This document shows, one piece after another, positions 17,386-26,353 of a DNA stretch of 64,000 nucleotides. A program made the position numbers and the translations under genes. The notes under the pieces are model-generated. The model was given only the letters and a program-made list of their open reading frames with translations, was not told the origin of the DNA and ran no database searches. Positions within the stretch are counted from its first letter, which is position 1. Each line of letters opens with the position of its first letter. The stretch lies in assembly GCA_965202895.1 (NCBI GenBank), contig OZ241901.1:2418001-2482000 (forward strand). The letters are read 5' to 3'. The stretch comes from JAJDXW01 sp965202895 (GTDB lineage: Bacteria > Pseudomonadota > Gammaproteobacteria > HK1).

Positions 17386-19433
17386 GCCTCACCTCTCTCC
17401 ATCAGCAGGTCTCCCGAATCGAGGACCCGGAAGCGCCATCCGGGCGGCGCCACGATGGTGGAGCCCTCCTCCTCGACGATCGCGGGCCCCGCGCCGGAGG
17501 CTCCGGCCGGGAGCCGGCCCCGCTCCAGCACCGGGGTGTCGAAGAACCGGCCGCCGAAGAACACGGCGCGCGTCTCGAGGCGGGCGCCGGCGGCGTCTCC
17601 CGTCACGTTCCATGCACCGAATGCGGGCTCGTCGCCCCGCCCGATGCCGGTCAGGCGGAAGCTCACCACCTCGGTCTCGCCGTCGTTGCGATGCCCGAAC
17701 CGGCGTTCATGGGTGTCGTGGAAGGCGGCCTCCAGCTCGTCCACCGCCCCCATTCCCGGGGGTACGTCCACGTCGATCTCCCAGCTCTGGCCAAGATAGC
17801 GCATGCCGAGCGCCCGCCGCGAGGAGAAGTCCCCGGGCGCCACCCCCTCCGCCTCGAGGCTCCGGCGGGCCTCCCCCTCCAGCCGATCGAGCTCCTCCGC
17901 GATCTCCGCGAACGACCCGAGACGCCGTGGAAGGAGGGTGCGGGTCTTCACGAAATCCTGCCTGACGTCGGAGATGAGCGACCCGAGCGCCGCGAAGTTG
18001 CCGGGCCCGGCCGGCACGAGCACCCGCTCGATCTCGAGCTCCTCCGCGATGAAGGCCCCGTGCATCGGCCCCGCGCCGCCGTAGGCGACGAGGGTGAAGT
18101 CGCGCGGGTCGTAGCCCTTCGCTACCGAGATCTGCTTGATCGCGCTCACCATCCGGGCGACCGCGATGCGCACCACCCCCTCCGCGGCGGCCTCGTCGGT
18201 CAACGACGCGAGCCCGAGCGTGCGGATCGCCCGGCGGGCGAGGTCCTCGTCGAGCGCGATGCGCCCGGCGAGGCGCACGCCCGGCTTGAGCCGGTGGAGC
18301 ACGACGTTGGCGTCGGTCACGGTCGGCTCGCGCCCGCCCTGGCCGTAGCAGGCGGGTCCGGGGTCGGCGCCCGCGCTGCGCGGGCCCACCATCAGGACGT
18401 CGCCCGCGTCCATCCACGCGACGCTGCCGCCCCCGGCCCCGACCGCGTTGATCTCGGTCTGGGGGGTGCGGTTCGCGTACGGGCCCACGAGCTGCTCGTT
18501 GGTGAGCGGGACGACGAGGTTCTCGATGAGGCACACGTCGGTGCTGGTGCCGCCCATGTCGCAGGTGATGAGGTCCGGGAGGTCGAGCCGCCGGCCGAGA
18601 TGGGCGGCCGCCGCCACGCCCCCCGCCGGGCCGGACAGCACCGTCGCGACCGGCAGCCGGCGGGCGCGTCCGGCGGTCGCGACCCCGCCGTTCGAGGTCA
18701 TGATGAACACCGGGCCCCGGTAGCCCCGCGCGGCGACCGAAGCCTGGAGCCGGGCGAGGTAGCCGTCGATGAGGGGGCCGATGTACGCGTTGAGGGCGGT
18801 GGTGTTGAAGCGCTCGTACTCCCTGAACTCCGGCAGCACTTCGCTCGAAGCGGTGACGAATCGCGCGGAGGGCGCGCTCCCGCCGTCTTCTTCCTCGCGC
18901 GCGAGCGCGGCCACCGCCCGCTCATGCTCCGGGTTGGCGTAGCTGTGCAGGAAGCACACCGCGACCGCGGCGCCGGGGGGCAGGCTCTCCACCGCGGCGC
19001 GGGCCCGGTCGAGGTCGAGCGGACGGAGGACCCGGCCGTCCCAGGCCGTCCGCTCGTCGATCTCGAGGGTGCGGCCGCGCGGCACGAGGGGCGGCGGCTT
19101 CCGGGCCGTGATGTCGTAGAGGACGGTGCGGTTGGTGCGGGCGATCTCGAGCACGTCGCGGAAGCCGGCCGTGGTCAGCATCCAGACCTCGGCGCCGCGC
19201 CCCTCCAGGACCGCGTTCGTGCCGATGGTGATGCCGTGGATGAATCGTTGCACCTCGCCGAGGTCGACGCCGAGGCGGTCGAGCACGTCGAGAACCGCGC
19301 GTGCGGGGTCCGCCGGCGTCGAGGGGGTCTTGGCATAGCGGATCGACCCGTCCACGCCGTCGAACACCGCCGCGTCGGTGAAGGTTCCCCCCACGTCCAC
19401 CCCGACGCGGTATCGAGCTTGCGTATCGGACAT
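17382..19433 (-). CDS. hyuA: hydantoinase A/oxoprolinase-family protein
   Basis: A 683-residue HyuA-type subunit. I start it at ATG 19433 (MSDTQARYRVGVDVGGTFTD) because the nucleotide-binding motif GVDVGGTFTDA follows at about residue 11. The frame is open for 300 more bases upstream but that part looks non-coding and carries a repeat. Further family marks are HGITIGTNAVLEGRG, MTSNGGVATA, LSGPAGGVAAAAHLG, DMGGTSTDVCLI and AVGAGGGSVAWMD. It makes the ATP-using half of a hydantoinase/oxoprolinase-type complex. The ribosome site is weak. It is divergent from the TTT transporter operon, hinting that the transporter brings in the substrate. Confidence 0.93.
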   Translation of the reverse strand: MSDTQARYRVGVDVGGTFTDAAVFDGVDGSIRYAKTPSTPADPARAVLDVLDRLGVDLGEVQRFIHGITIGTNAVLEGRGAEVWMLTTAGFRDVLEIARTNRTVLYDITARKPPPLVPRGRTLEIDERTAWDGRVLRPLDLDRARAAVESLPPGAAVAVCFLHSYANPEHERAVAALAREEEDGGSAPSARFVTASSEVLPEFREYERFNTTALNAYIGPLIDGYLARLQASVAARGYRGPVFIMTSNGGVATAGRARRLPVATVLSGPAGGVAAAAHLGRRLDLPDLITCDMGGTSTDVCLIENLVVPLTNEQLVGPYANRTPQTEINAVGAGGGSVAWMDAGDVLMVGPRSAGADPGPACYGQGGREPTVTDANVVLHRLKPGVRLAGRIALDEDLARRAIRTLGLASLTDEAAAEGVVRIAVARMVSAIKQISVAKGYDPRDFTLVAYGGAGPMHGAFIAEELEIERVLVPAGPGNFAALGSLISDVRQDFVKTRTLLPRRLGSFAEIAEELDRLEGEARRSLEAEGVAPGDFSSRRALGMRYLGQSWEIDVDVPPGMGAVDELEAAFHDTHERRFGHRNDGETEVVSFRLTGIGRGDEPAFGAWNVTGDAAGARLETRAVFFGGRFFDTPVLERGRLPAGASGAGPAIVEEEGSTIVAPPGWRFRVLDSGDLLMERGEA

Positions 19434-19680
19434 GTCTGATCCGGTATGGCGGATTCTTCTCTGGGATCGGTGCGGTTTCGCTCGGTGCGACGGCCGCGGA
19501 TCGCCCACGTTCCGGGACCCCGCCGCCCGCCCGTTCCCCCCGCGGACCACCGGGCGGGCTCGTCGCCGGTGGGTTCGTTGCGGGGACCGGGCCGGCCGGC
19601 GCAGGGCGGCGTCCCGGCGCCGTCGCAGCGCTCCTCCCACTCTAGCAATTGCTCCGCCGCCCGTCACTCGCTCCGCCGTC

Positions 19681-19909
19681 CGAGGCAGGTGCGGTGTGGG
19701 GTTTTCGCCGGACACGCCTCTCGCGAACGCTCTTGGGCACGGCATCCTGGGAACGCTTGTGTCCCGCCCGCAAATGGGACCGCAGGACCGCCGCCGACCA
19801 ATGCGGGCGAGGACGCCCGCGTACCCGGGACGCGCCGTTCCAGGACCCCCCGCCGCTCCGATTCGGCCGAACCGCGTTCACCCGCGCGAACCGATCCCGC
19901 AGCGCGAAA
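19681..19909. repeat. palindromic intergenic repeat, copy 2 (chimeric)
   Basis: This copy lies in the divergent hyuA/TTT region. Its right end, read on the minus strand, is the TTTCGCGCTG-type end. Its left end is a different module (GAGGCAGGTGCGG then GGGGTTTTCGCC) also seen in reverse at about 56.2 kb and 32.7 kb. The middle has the shared core TGGGAACGCTTGTGTCCCGC. Confidence 0.65.
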
Positions 19910-20023
19910 CGACCCCGTGTCCGCCGACGGCGCCCGACTTCGCGGGTGCGGGCCGGATGGCGCCCGACCTCCCGGCGCGGTCATCCCCTCCGTGCACTTG
20001 CCTGTGGTCGTGGCCTGCTGCTG

Positions 20024-20052
20024 TTGTGCTCGGGGCGTCGTCGCGTTATAAA
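20024..20052 (+). promoter_or_regulatory. sigma70-like promoter of the TTT transporter operon
   Basis: TTGTGC (20024-20029) and TATAAA (20047-20052) are separated by exactly 17 bases, 58 bases before the ATG of the binding-protein gene. An AT-rich -10 in such GC-rich DNA stands out. It is the best promoter match I see in the window. Confidence 0.6.
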
Positions 20053-20110
20053 AGGCGGCCCGGTCCGCGGGCGTCGCGGGTCCGGGGGTCCACCCAACGG
20101 GAGAGTGACG

Positions 20111-21097
20111 ATGAACCGATCCAGCCGCTCCGTACTCGCAGCCGCGGCCGCGGTAACGCTCAGTGCAGCCTCGATCCTGTGCGTCTCCGGGAGCGCCCAG
20201 GCCGCCTGGGAGCCGAAGAAGCCCATCGACTTCGTGATCATGGCCGGCAAGGGGGGCGGCGCCGACAAGATGGCGCGCCTGATGCAGACCATCGTCGAGA
20301 AGCACGACCTCTCGTCGAAGCCTCTCATCCCCATCAACAAGCCGGGCGGTTCCGGGGCCGAGGCCCTCGTCCACCTCAAGCAGAAGACGGGCGACGACCA
20401 CACGATCATGGTCACCCTGAACAGCTTCTACACCACCCCCCTGCGCCAGCCGGGCCTCGACGTCGACATCATGTCCTTCGCGCCCATCGCCCGCATGGCG
20501 GAGGACACGTTCCTCCTCTGGGTGCACGCCGACTCCGACATCGACACGGTGGACGAGTTCGTCGACGCGGCCAGGGCCGCCGGCAACGACTGGATCATGG
20601 CCGGCACCGGCAAGGGGCAGGAGGACCAGCTCCTGACCACCTTCCTCAACTCCGCCTACGGCCTCGACATGAAGTACGTGCCGTTCAAGGGCGGCGGCCG
20701 GGTGGCCAAGGAGCTCGCCGGGAAGAACGCGAACTCCACGGTGAACAACCCCTCCGAGCAGCTCGGCTTCTACGAGGCGGGGAAGACCCGGCCCCTCGCC
20801 GCGTTCACCCCGGAGCGCCTCGAGCTGTTCTCCGACGCCCCCACCTTCGTCGAGCTCGGGGAGGACTTCGTGTACTTCATGCAGCGCTCCGTGGTCGGCG
20901 CACCGGGCATGAGCGACGAGGCCGCCGCCTTCTACCAGGACCTCTTCGCGAAGGTGTTCGAGTCCGAGGAGTGGCAGAAGTACCGGCGCGACAAGAGCCT
21001 GTACGGTGACCTCATCTCCGGGGACGAGCTGAAGGCCTACTGGATGCGCGAGCGCGCGATCCACGAGGTGATGCTCAAGGAGATCGGAGAGATCTGA
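20111..21097 (+). CDS. tripartite tricarboxylate transporter substrate-binding protein (TctC/Bug type)
   Basis: A 328-residue periplasmic binding protein. ATG 20111 has gggagag upstream and starts a signal peptide (MNRSSRSVLAAAAAVTLSA, cleavage probably after SAQA). The mature part has KPIDFVIMAGKGGGADKMAR, NKPGGSGAEALVHLK and FVPFKGGG-like patches of the Bug/TctC family. The frame is open upstream to 19649, but that part overlaps a repeat. It precedes tctB and tctA in one operon. Ligands of this family are usually carboxylates; here possibly the hyuAB substrate or product. Confidence 0.93.
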   Translation: MNRSSRSVLAAAAAVTLSAASILCVSGSAQAAWEPKKPIDFVIMAGKGGGADKMARLMQTIVEKHDLSSKPLIPINKPGGSGAEALVHLKQKTGDDHTIMVTLNSFYTTPLRQPGLDVDIMSFAPIARMAEDTFLLWVHADSDIDTVDEFVDAARAAGNDWIMAGTGKGQEDQLLTTFLNSAYGLDMKYVPFKGGGRVAKELAGKNANSTVNNPSEQLGFYEAGKTRPLAAFTPERLELFSDAPTFVELGEDFVYFMQRSVVGAPGMSDEAAAFYQDLFAKVFESEEWQKYRRDKSLYGDLISGDELKAYWMRERAIHEVMLKEIGEI

Positions 21098-21131
21098 CCG
21101 GCTCCGGCGCCCGACCCGCAGCGACTCGACT

Positions 21132-21169
21132 CGACGCAAGGCCGGGGCGGTTGCCCCGGCCTTGCGTCG
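21132..21169 (+). terminator. strong stem-loop between binding-protein gene and tctB
   Basis: This is a perfect inverted repeat with 17-base arms (left arm CGACGCAAGGCCGGGGC) and a GGTT loop, starting 35 bases after the binding-protein stop. There is no T-run. In transporter operons such loops often stabilise the upstream message or attenuate read-through, giving more binding protein than permease. That role is inferred. Confidence 0.65.
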
Positions 21170-21216
21170 TAGTGGATGGATGCACGGACCGAATCCGGGC
21201 CGATCGAGCTCGACTC

Positions 21217-21714
21217 ATGCGCCAGGCGGAATTGATTCTCGCCCTGATCATGGGGCTGCTCTCGGTCGGCCTCATGTGGAAGAGCGCCGAGCTGCCGATC
21301 GGCTGGATCCCGGACGAGGGGCCGGGCGGCGGGGCGTTCCCGTTCTGGCTGTCGGCGGGGATGCTCGGGTGCTGCGTCTGGATCCTGGTCCGATGGGCGC
21401 GGCGGCCGGTCGGCGCGGCGGCCGACACCGGCCCCTACATCCCCCCGGAAGCGCGAACCCAGGTCATCGTGGTCATCGCCGCCCTCGCCGCGATGATCGG
21501 GCTCGTCCACGTCATCGGGGTGTACGGCGCCGTCCCGCTGTTCCTCGTCTTCTACCTGCGCGGGCTCGGGCGCCACGGCTGGCCGTTGACCGGCGCCCTC
21601 GCGGCGGCGACCCCCGTCGCGACCTTCTTCTTCTTCGAGGCAGCCCTCAAGATCACCTTGCCCAAGGGCTATACCGAGCCGCTCTTCTACCCGCTCTACG
21701 ACTGGTTCCTGTAA
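21217..21714 (+). CDS. tctB: TTT transporter small membrane subunit TctB
   Basis: A 165-residue membrane protein with four hydrophobic segments: an N-terminal span in QAELILALIMGLLSVGLM, then GMLGCCVWILVRW, VIVVIAALAAMIGLVHVIGV and a last one near ALAAATPVATFFFFE. The PDEGPGGGAFPFWLS patch after the first span is typical of TctB. ATG 21217 is chosen because the segment before it is charged and non-hydrophobic. It lies between the binding-protein gene and tctA. Confidence 0.88.
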   Translation: MRQAELILALIMGLLSVGLMWKSAELPIGWIPDEGPGGGAFPFWLSAGMLGCCVWILVRWARRPVGAAADTGPYIPPEARTQVIVVIAALAAMIGLVHVIGVYGAVPLFLVFYLRGLGRHGWPLTGALAAATPVATFFFFEAALKITLPKGYTEPLFYPLYDWFL

Positions 21715-21919
21715 GCATCCACCACGGTGCGAACATACGCGAGTGACCCCGCGCGGCCGGGGAACGGGCCGCGCGGCCGGCGTAGCTGCGAACTCGGGCG
21801 GACGGAGACCGCCTCCGGCGCCCCGGACGGCCCCGGCGCCCCGGACGGCCCGGACGGCCCGAGCCGGCTGCTCCTCGGACCGCCCCCCCCTCCCCCATGA
21901 CCTTCCGTACGAACCGCTG

Positions 21920-23428
21920 ATGGAAATCCTCCTGCACCTCCTGGAAGGCTTCGGGATCGCGTTCCTGCCCCTCAACCTCGGGCTCGCGGTCTTCGGATGC
22001 CTGCTCGGCCTCTTCATCGGGGCGATGCCGGGCCTCGGGTCCGTGAACGGGGTGGCGATCCTCCTCCCCCTCACGTTTCTCGTGCCGCCGACCTCGGCGG
22101 TGATCTTCCTCGGCGCGATCTACTACGGCGCGATGTACGGCGGGGCGATCAGCTCCATCATGCTCGGGATCCCGGGCGCATCGACCGCGGTGGCGACGAC
22201 CTTCGACGGCCGGCCCCTCGCCCGCAAGGGCATGGCCGACCGCGCGCTCGTCGCCGCGGCCGTCGCCTCGTTCGTGGGCGGCACGATCTCGGTGGTCCTC
22301 TTCACCCTGTTCGCCCCTCCGCTCGCCGACATGGCGCTCGCGTTCGGCGCGCCCGAGGAGTTCGCCCTGATGCTCCTCGCGTTCGCGACCTTCATCGGGC
22401 TCGGCGGGGACGACATCCCGAAGACGTTCTTCTCCATCCTCATCGGGCTCGTGCTGAGCGCGGTCGGGCTCGACATCGTGAGCGGGCAGCCGAGGCTCAT
22501 CTTCTTCGACCTCCCGGGCTTCTTCCACGGGATCAACTTCCTGGTGCTCGCGATCGGCATCTACGGGATCGGCGAGATCCTGTGGACGATCGAGACGAGC
22601 CACAAGGGGGTGGAGGTCTCGCAGGCCCGACTCTCCGTCGAGCGGTTCGCCGCGTCGGTCCGCAGCCTCGCCGGGACCCTGAAGACGATGGTGATGGGGT
22701 CGTTCCTCGGCTACTTCGTCGGCATCCTGCCCGCCGCCGGCGCGACCCCCGGCTCGCTCATGGCCTATGGGGTCGCCAAGTCGATCGCGAAGGACCCGGA
22801 CTCGTTCGGCAAGGGCAACGTGGACGGGGTGGTCGCGCCGGAATCCGCGAACAACGCGGCGAGCACGGGGTCGATGCTGCCGATGCTCACCCTCGGCATT
22901 CCGGGCTCGCCGACGACCGCGATCCTCCTCGGAGGCATGGTGATCTGGGGCCTCGAGCCGGGGCCGATGCTCTTCGTCGAGCACACGAACTTCGTCTGGG
23001 GGCTCATCGCGAGCCTCTACGCCGCCAACCTCTTCGCGCTCATCCTCAACCTCGCCTTCATCCCCGCGTTCATCGCGGTGCTGAGGCTCCCCTTCACCAT
23101 CCTCGCCCCCGTCATCTTCATCCTGTGCGTGGTCGGCGGATACGCGCCGGTCCAGGACATGCACGACGTCTGGCTGATGTTCCTCTTCGGGGTCGTCGGA
23201 TACCTGCTGCGCAAGCTCGACTACCCGATGGCCCCGGCGGTCCTCGCGATCGTGCTGGGGCCGCTCGCCGAGACGTCGATGCGCCAGTCGCTCCTCATCG
23301 GGCACGGGTCGCCGGCGATCTTCTTCGAGCGGCCCATCTCGGGCGGGATCATGCTGGTCGCGATCGCGCTGTTCGCGATCCCGCTGTTCAGGCTCGTCCG
23401 CCGCGCGGCGCGGCGCGGCGCCTCGTAG
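21920..23428 (+). CDS. tctA: TTT transporter large permease TctA
   Basis: A 502-residue, 11-12-span permease, the usual length for TctA. Conserved marks are LGLFIGAMPGLG near the N-terminus, YYGAMYGGAISSIMLGIPG, LPAAGATPGSLMAYG, ESANNAASTGSMLPML then LGIPGSPTTAILLGGM. The ATG at 21920 opens the hydrophobic N-terminus (MEILLHLLEGFGIAFLPL). The earlier part of the frame is Pro/Arg-rich and derives from short tandem repeats (gccccggacgg-like units, about 21810-21870). The protein drives ion-coupled uptake with TctB and the binding protein. Confidence 0.93.
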   Translation: MEILLHLLEGFGIAFLPLNLGLAVFGCLLGLFIGAMPGLGSVNGVAILLPLTFLVPPTSAVIFLGAIYYGAMYGGAISSIMLGIPGASTAVATTFDGRPLARKGMADRALVAAAVASFVGGTISVVLFTLFAPPLADMALAFGAPEEFALMLLAFATFIGLGGDDIPKTFFSILIGLVLSAVGLDIVSGQPRLIFFDLPGFFHGINFLVLAIGIYGIGEILWTIETSHKGVEVSQARLSVERFAASVRSLAGTLKTMVMGSFLGYFVGILPAAGATPGSLMAYGVAKSIAKDPDSFGKGNVDGVVAPESANNAASTGSMLPMLTLGIPGSPTTAILLGGMVIWGLEPGPMLFVEHTNFVWGLIASLYAANLFALILNLAFIPAFIAVLRLPFTILAPVIFILCVVGGYAPVQDMHDVWLMFLFGVVGYLLRKLDYPMAPAVLAIVLGPLAETSMRQSLLIGHGSPAIFFERPISGGIMLVAIALFAIPLFRLVRRAARRGAS

Positions 23429-23812
23429 GCGGCGAGGGCGCTCGTTCAGGATCCGACCGGCGCGCTTCCGAAGGATCCGCGACGTCCCCCGCCTTGGCGG
23501 CCCGGCATGGCCGGAGCCGGAGCCGGGGCGGGCGCGGGGCTCGCGGGCGGGGTTCGGATGGAGCCGCCGCCCGCGGCCGGGAGGGTCGATGCGGGCGCGC
23601 CGGAGGAGAGCAGGAATGGCGAAGAACCCGACTCCGGATATTCGAGTGTCGGCATGTCGGGTCGTTCGGACGGGCGCGGGTGAGCACGCGGAGCCGGTCC
23701 ACGCCGGTCGTTGGTGACGAAGGTTGGGGTGGGGCAGGAGTTCGGCAGGATCTCGCCCCGTCCTCCGGGCTCGGCCTTGATCGTCTCGGAGGCGGGGGCT
23801 ACGGTGCGCCCC
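23429..23812. other. intergenic region before the DUF1703 gene
   Basis: No gene is supported. A short segment (about 23608-23640, agagcaggaatggcgaagaa) resembles one after the DUF1703 gene (about 25510-25530, aaagcaggaacggcgaagaa), so the gene may sit between remnants of a duplicated flank. Confidence 0.3.
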
Positions 23813-25366
23813 ATGACCAAGCGCAAGCTGCCCATCGGGATCCAGACCTTCCGCACGATCCGGGAGGAGGGCTGGTACTACGTGGACAAGACCGCCTACG
23901 CCCAGCGGCTGGTGGACGGGGGAACCCACTACTTCCTGTCGCGCCCTCGCCGTTTCGGCAAGAGCCTGTTCGTGGACACGCTGAAGGAGCTGTTCGAGGG
24001 CAACGAGCCGCTGTTCCGGGGCCTCGCCGTCCACGACGGCTGGGACTGGTCGGTGCGCCATCCGGTCGTGCGGCTCGACTTCAGCGGACGGAACTTCACC
24101 GAGCCCGGCCACCTCGACCTGAACCTGACGGCGCAACTGGACGGGATGGAACGGCGCGCGGGCGTCGGCACACCACCGTACCCCGCCGGCCCGGAACGCT
24201 TCGGCCACCTGATCGAGACGCTGCACGAGCGCAGCGGGCAGCGGGTGGCGGTTCTGGTGGACGAGTACGACAAGCCGATCCTGGACGCGCTGGGGAAACC
24301 GGAGCTGGCCCGCGCCCACCGCGACGCCCTGCGCGGGCTCTATTCGGCCATCAAGGCCAGCGACGCGCACGTCAAGTTCACCTTCCTCACCGGGGTGAGC
24401 AAGTTCTCCAAGGTCGGCATCTTCTCCGGCCTGAACAACCTCATCGACATCACCCTGGAACCGGCGTACTCCGCCATCTGCGGCTACACGGAACGGGACC
24501 TGGACGCCGTGTTCGCGCCGGAGCTTCCGGGCCTGGACCGCAACGAGATCCGCCGCTGGTACAACGGCTATGGCTGGCTCGGTGAGGAGAAGGTCTACAA
24601 CCCCTTCGACATCCTCCTGCTGTTCCGGTCGCGCCGGTTCAAGGCCCACTGGTTCGAGACCGGGACGCCGAGGTTCCTCATCGACACCCTGCTGCGCCGG
24701 GGCGTCGCCTCCCCGGAGCTGGACGGCATGGCCGGCACCGAGGCGCTGCTCTCCGCCTTCGACGTGGACGAGATGGCCACCGAGGCGCTGCTGTTCCAGA
24801 CCGGATACCTGACCATCCGGGAGATGGAGGACCGCGGCGACGGCCGAATCCTCTACCGGCTGGGCTATCCGAACCACGAGGTGCGCCAGAGCCTGAACGA
24901 GCACCTGCTGAACACCCTGCTGCCGGAGTCCTCACGGCGGCTGGCGGAGAACGGCCCGCTCCGGGAGCTGCTGGCCGCGAACGACTTCGAGGGGATCGAA
25001 GCCCTGTTCCGGGCCGTCTTCGCGAGCATTCCCCACCAATGGCACGTCAACAACCGCATCGCGGAGTACGAGGGGTACTACGCGAGCGTGTTCTACTCGT
25101 ATCTCGCGGCGCAGGGGCTCGACCTCGCGGCGGAGGAGAGCAGCGCGAGGGGGCGTGCGGACATGGTGTTGCGGTACGGCGGCCGCGTGTACCTGTTCGA
25201 GTTCAAGACGGTGGAGAAGGCGCCGGAGGGGGGTGCGCTGGCGCAGATCAAGGAGAAGGGCTACGCGGACAAGTACCGCCATCTCGGGCAGCCCATCCAC
25301 CTCGTCGGGGTGGAGTTCAGCCGGGAGGAGCGCAACGTCGCCGAGTTCGAGGTGGAGCGCGCCTGA
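23813..25366 (+). CDS. AAA-ATPase-like/PD-(D/E)XK nuclease family protein (DUF1703 type)
   Basis: A 517-residue protein of the AAA-ATPase-like plus PDDEXK_9 architecture. The N-terminal part is the family hallmark: KLPIGIQTFRTIREEG, YYVDKTAYAQRL and FLSRPRRFGKSLFVDTL, with the RFGKS stretch as its P-loop. The middle has VAVLVDEYDKPI. The C-terminal nuclease-like part has a GRADMVLRY...YLFEFKT pattern (Asp then Glu-x-Lys). These genes are common, multi-copy and patchily distributed; their function is not established, though defence or mobile-element roles are often suggested. ATG 23813 matches the usual start MTKRKLPIG. Confidence 0.9.
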   Translation: MTKRKLPIGIQTFRTIREEGWYYVDKTAYAQRLVDGGTHYFLSRPRRFGKSLFVDTLKELFEGNEPLFRGLAVHDGWDWSVRHPVVRLDFSGRNFTEPGHLDLNLTAQLDGMERRAGVGTPPYPAGPERFGHLIETLHERSGQRVAVLVDEYDKPILDALGKPELARAHRDALRGLYSAIKASDAHVKFTFLTGVSKFSKVGIFSGLNNLIDITLEPAYSAICGYTERDLDAVFAPELPGLDRNEIRRWYNGYGWLGEEKVYNPFDILLLFRSRRFKAHWFETGTPRFLIDTLLRRGVASPELDGMAGTEALLSAFDVDEMATEALLFQTGYLTIREMEDRGDGRILYRLGYPNHEVRQSLNEHLLNTLLPESSRRLAENGPLRELLAANDFEGIEALFRAVFASIPHQWHVNNRIAEYEGYYASVFYSYLAAQGLDLAAEESSARGRADMVLRYGGRVYLFEFKTVEKAPEGGALAQIKEKGYADKYRHLGQPIHLVGVEFSREERNVAEFEVERA

Positions 25367-25883
25367 GCCGAACCGGGCCGCACCGGCCGGTGGCAGAGGC
25401 CGCGAAAGGCCGCGGTGCGCCGACCGCGGGCAACCGCCGTCCCGCCCCCCGGCGCGCGATTCGTTCGCGGCCCGCGGAAGACGGGCGGATGCACCAAAGG
25501 AAAGAGGGAAAGCAGGAACGGCGAAGAACGCGACCGGCGGCGGAAGGAAGCCCAAGGCCGATCCGAAGCCCGAGGCGGCGCCCGCGCCAAGGCGTGGATG
25601 GACTTTGAAATCGCCGTTTACGCGGAGGAGGGGCCGGGAGGGTGATTCGGTTCCCGGAGCGCAGCCGGACCGTGGGCATGGATTCCACCTTCCGGATACC
25701 CTCACTCTCGCCGTCGCCGGGCAGGGGCCTCCCGGCGGTTCCTGAGCACGCGGGGCCGCTTCTTTTGACGCCATATGGACAGCCATACTGCCAAGTAGAG
25801 ATCTTGCCTCGGGGCCGAGCCCCGTCCGTGCTCGGTCCGGGCCCGGGCGATCCCTGACCCATCTCTACCACTGTGAGCCTCGA

Positions 25884-26242
25884 TCAGGTGGGATTTGCCC
25901 TGAATTTCGCAGTTCTTCGCACGTAACCTGTTGATTGTTCTTCGCGAAGCTCGATGTAGCACCACAATTTTTCGGGGCTTATATCGAAAGTTACCCCGGT
26001 GTAGTGGAGTCCCTATTCGGCTGCGCGATTGGGCGATTTCGACGGATTCGGTGGGATCGGCTCTCAGGGGCAGCGCGGGACGTGTGGGGCGGAGTCCCCA
26101 TTTTCCGCGCTATCGGCAGCTCCGGGGTAACTTTCGATATAAGCCCCAATTTTTCCAGCATGTCTTGCACCCGATCGCACTCCTCGATACCGTGCTGACT
26201 CGGTACGCCAAGGCCACCGATAGGCCCCTGCGAGACCGCCAT
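25884..26242 (-). pseudogene. small reading frame interrupted by a MITE
   Basis: Read leftward from ATG 26242 (MAVSQGPIGG), the frame is cut by the element at 25974-26147. Removing the element and one copy of its 8-base target repeat gives a continuous 59-codon frame: MLEKL joins WCYIELREEQSTGYVRRTAK and ends ANPT-stop at 25884-25886. The restored length is an exact multiple of three. I do not recognise the product. The region is AT-richer than the genome, so the host frame may itself be mobile or phage-derived. Confidence 0.55.
25966..26155. mobile_element. complete MITE with 26-base terminal inverted repeats and 8-base target duplication
   Basis: Terminal repeats at 25974-25999 and 26122-26147 are perfect reverse complements over 26 bases (each starting GGGGCTTATATCG inward from the outer end). 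They are flanked by identical AATTTTTC copies at 25966-25973 and 26148-26155. The element is 174 bases and encodes nothing, so it must be mobilised in trans. An 8-base duplication fits families such as IS256, IS66 or IS1595, but the ends alone do not let me choose. Confidence 0.9.
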
Positions 26243-26247
26243 CCTGT

Positions 26248-26299
26248 CCCCAAAAAACCCCGTTGGTGTTCAGATGTAGTGCCACTCGGGGTTTTGGGG
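26248..26299. repeat. inverted repeat of C4A6C4/G4T4G4 blocks downstream of dxs
   Basis: CCCCAAAAAACCCCG (26248-26262) and CGGGGTTTTGGGG (26287-26299) pair imperfectly around 24 bases. On the minus strand this follows the dxs stop by about 55 bases, so it could act as a dxs terminator or be the end of a decayed insertion element. The adjacent 26300-26340 is unusually AT-rich. Confidence 0.35.
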
Positions 26300-26353
26300 C
26301 ATCGTAACTATCTGATGTAAATTGATATTGTATGACAGGGTGGTAAAGATGGG

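Noticed and set aside
19649..20110. N-terminal extension of the TTT binding protein
   Set aside because: The segment overlaps a dispersed repeat and the promoter, and the signal peptide starts at 20111.
21653..24904. 1083-codon minus-strand frame opposite tctA and the DUF1703 gene
   Set aside because: It is antisense to two strongly supported genes; composition is His/Arg/Glu-rich with no family signal.
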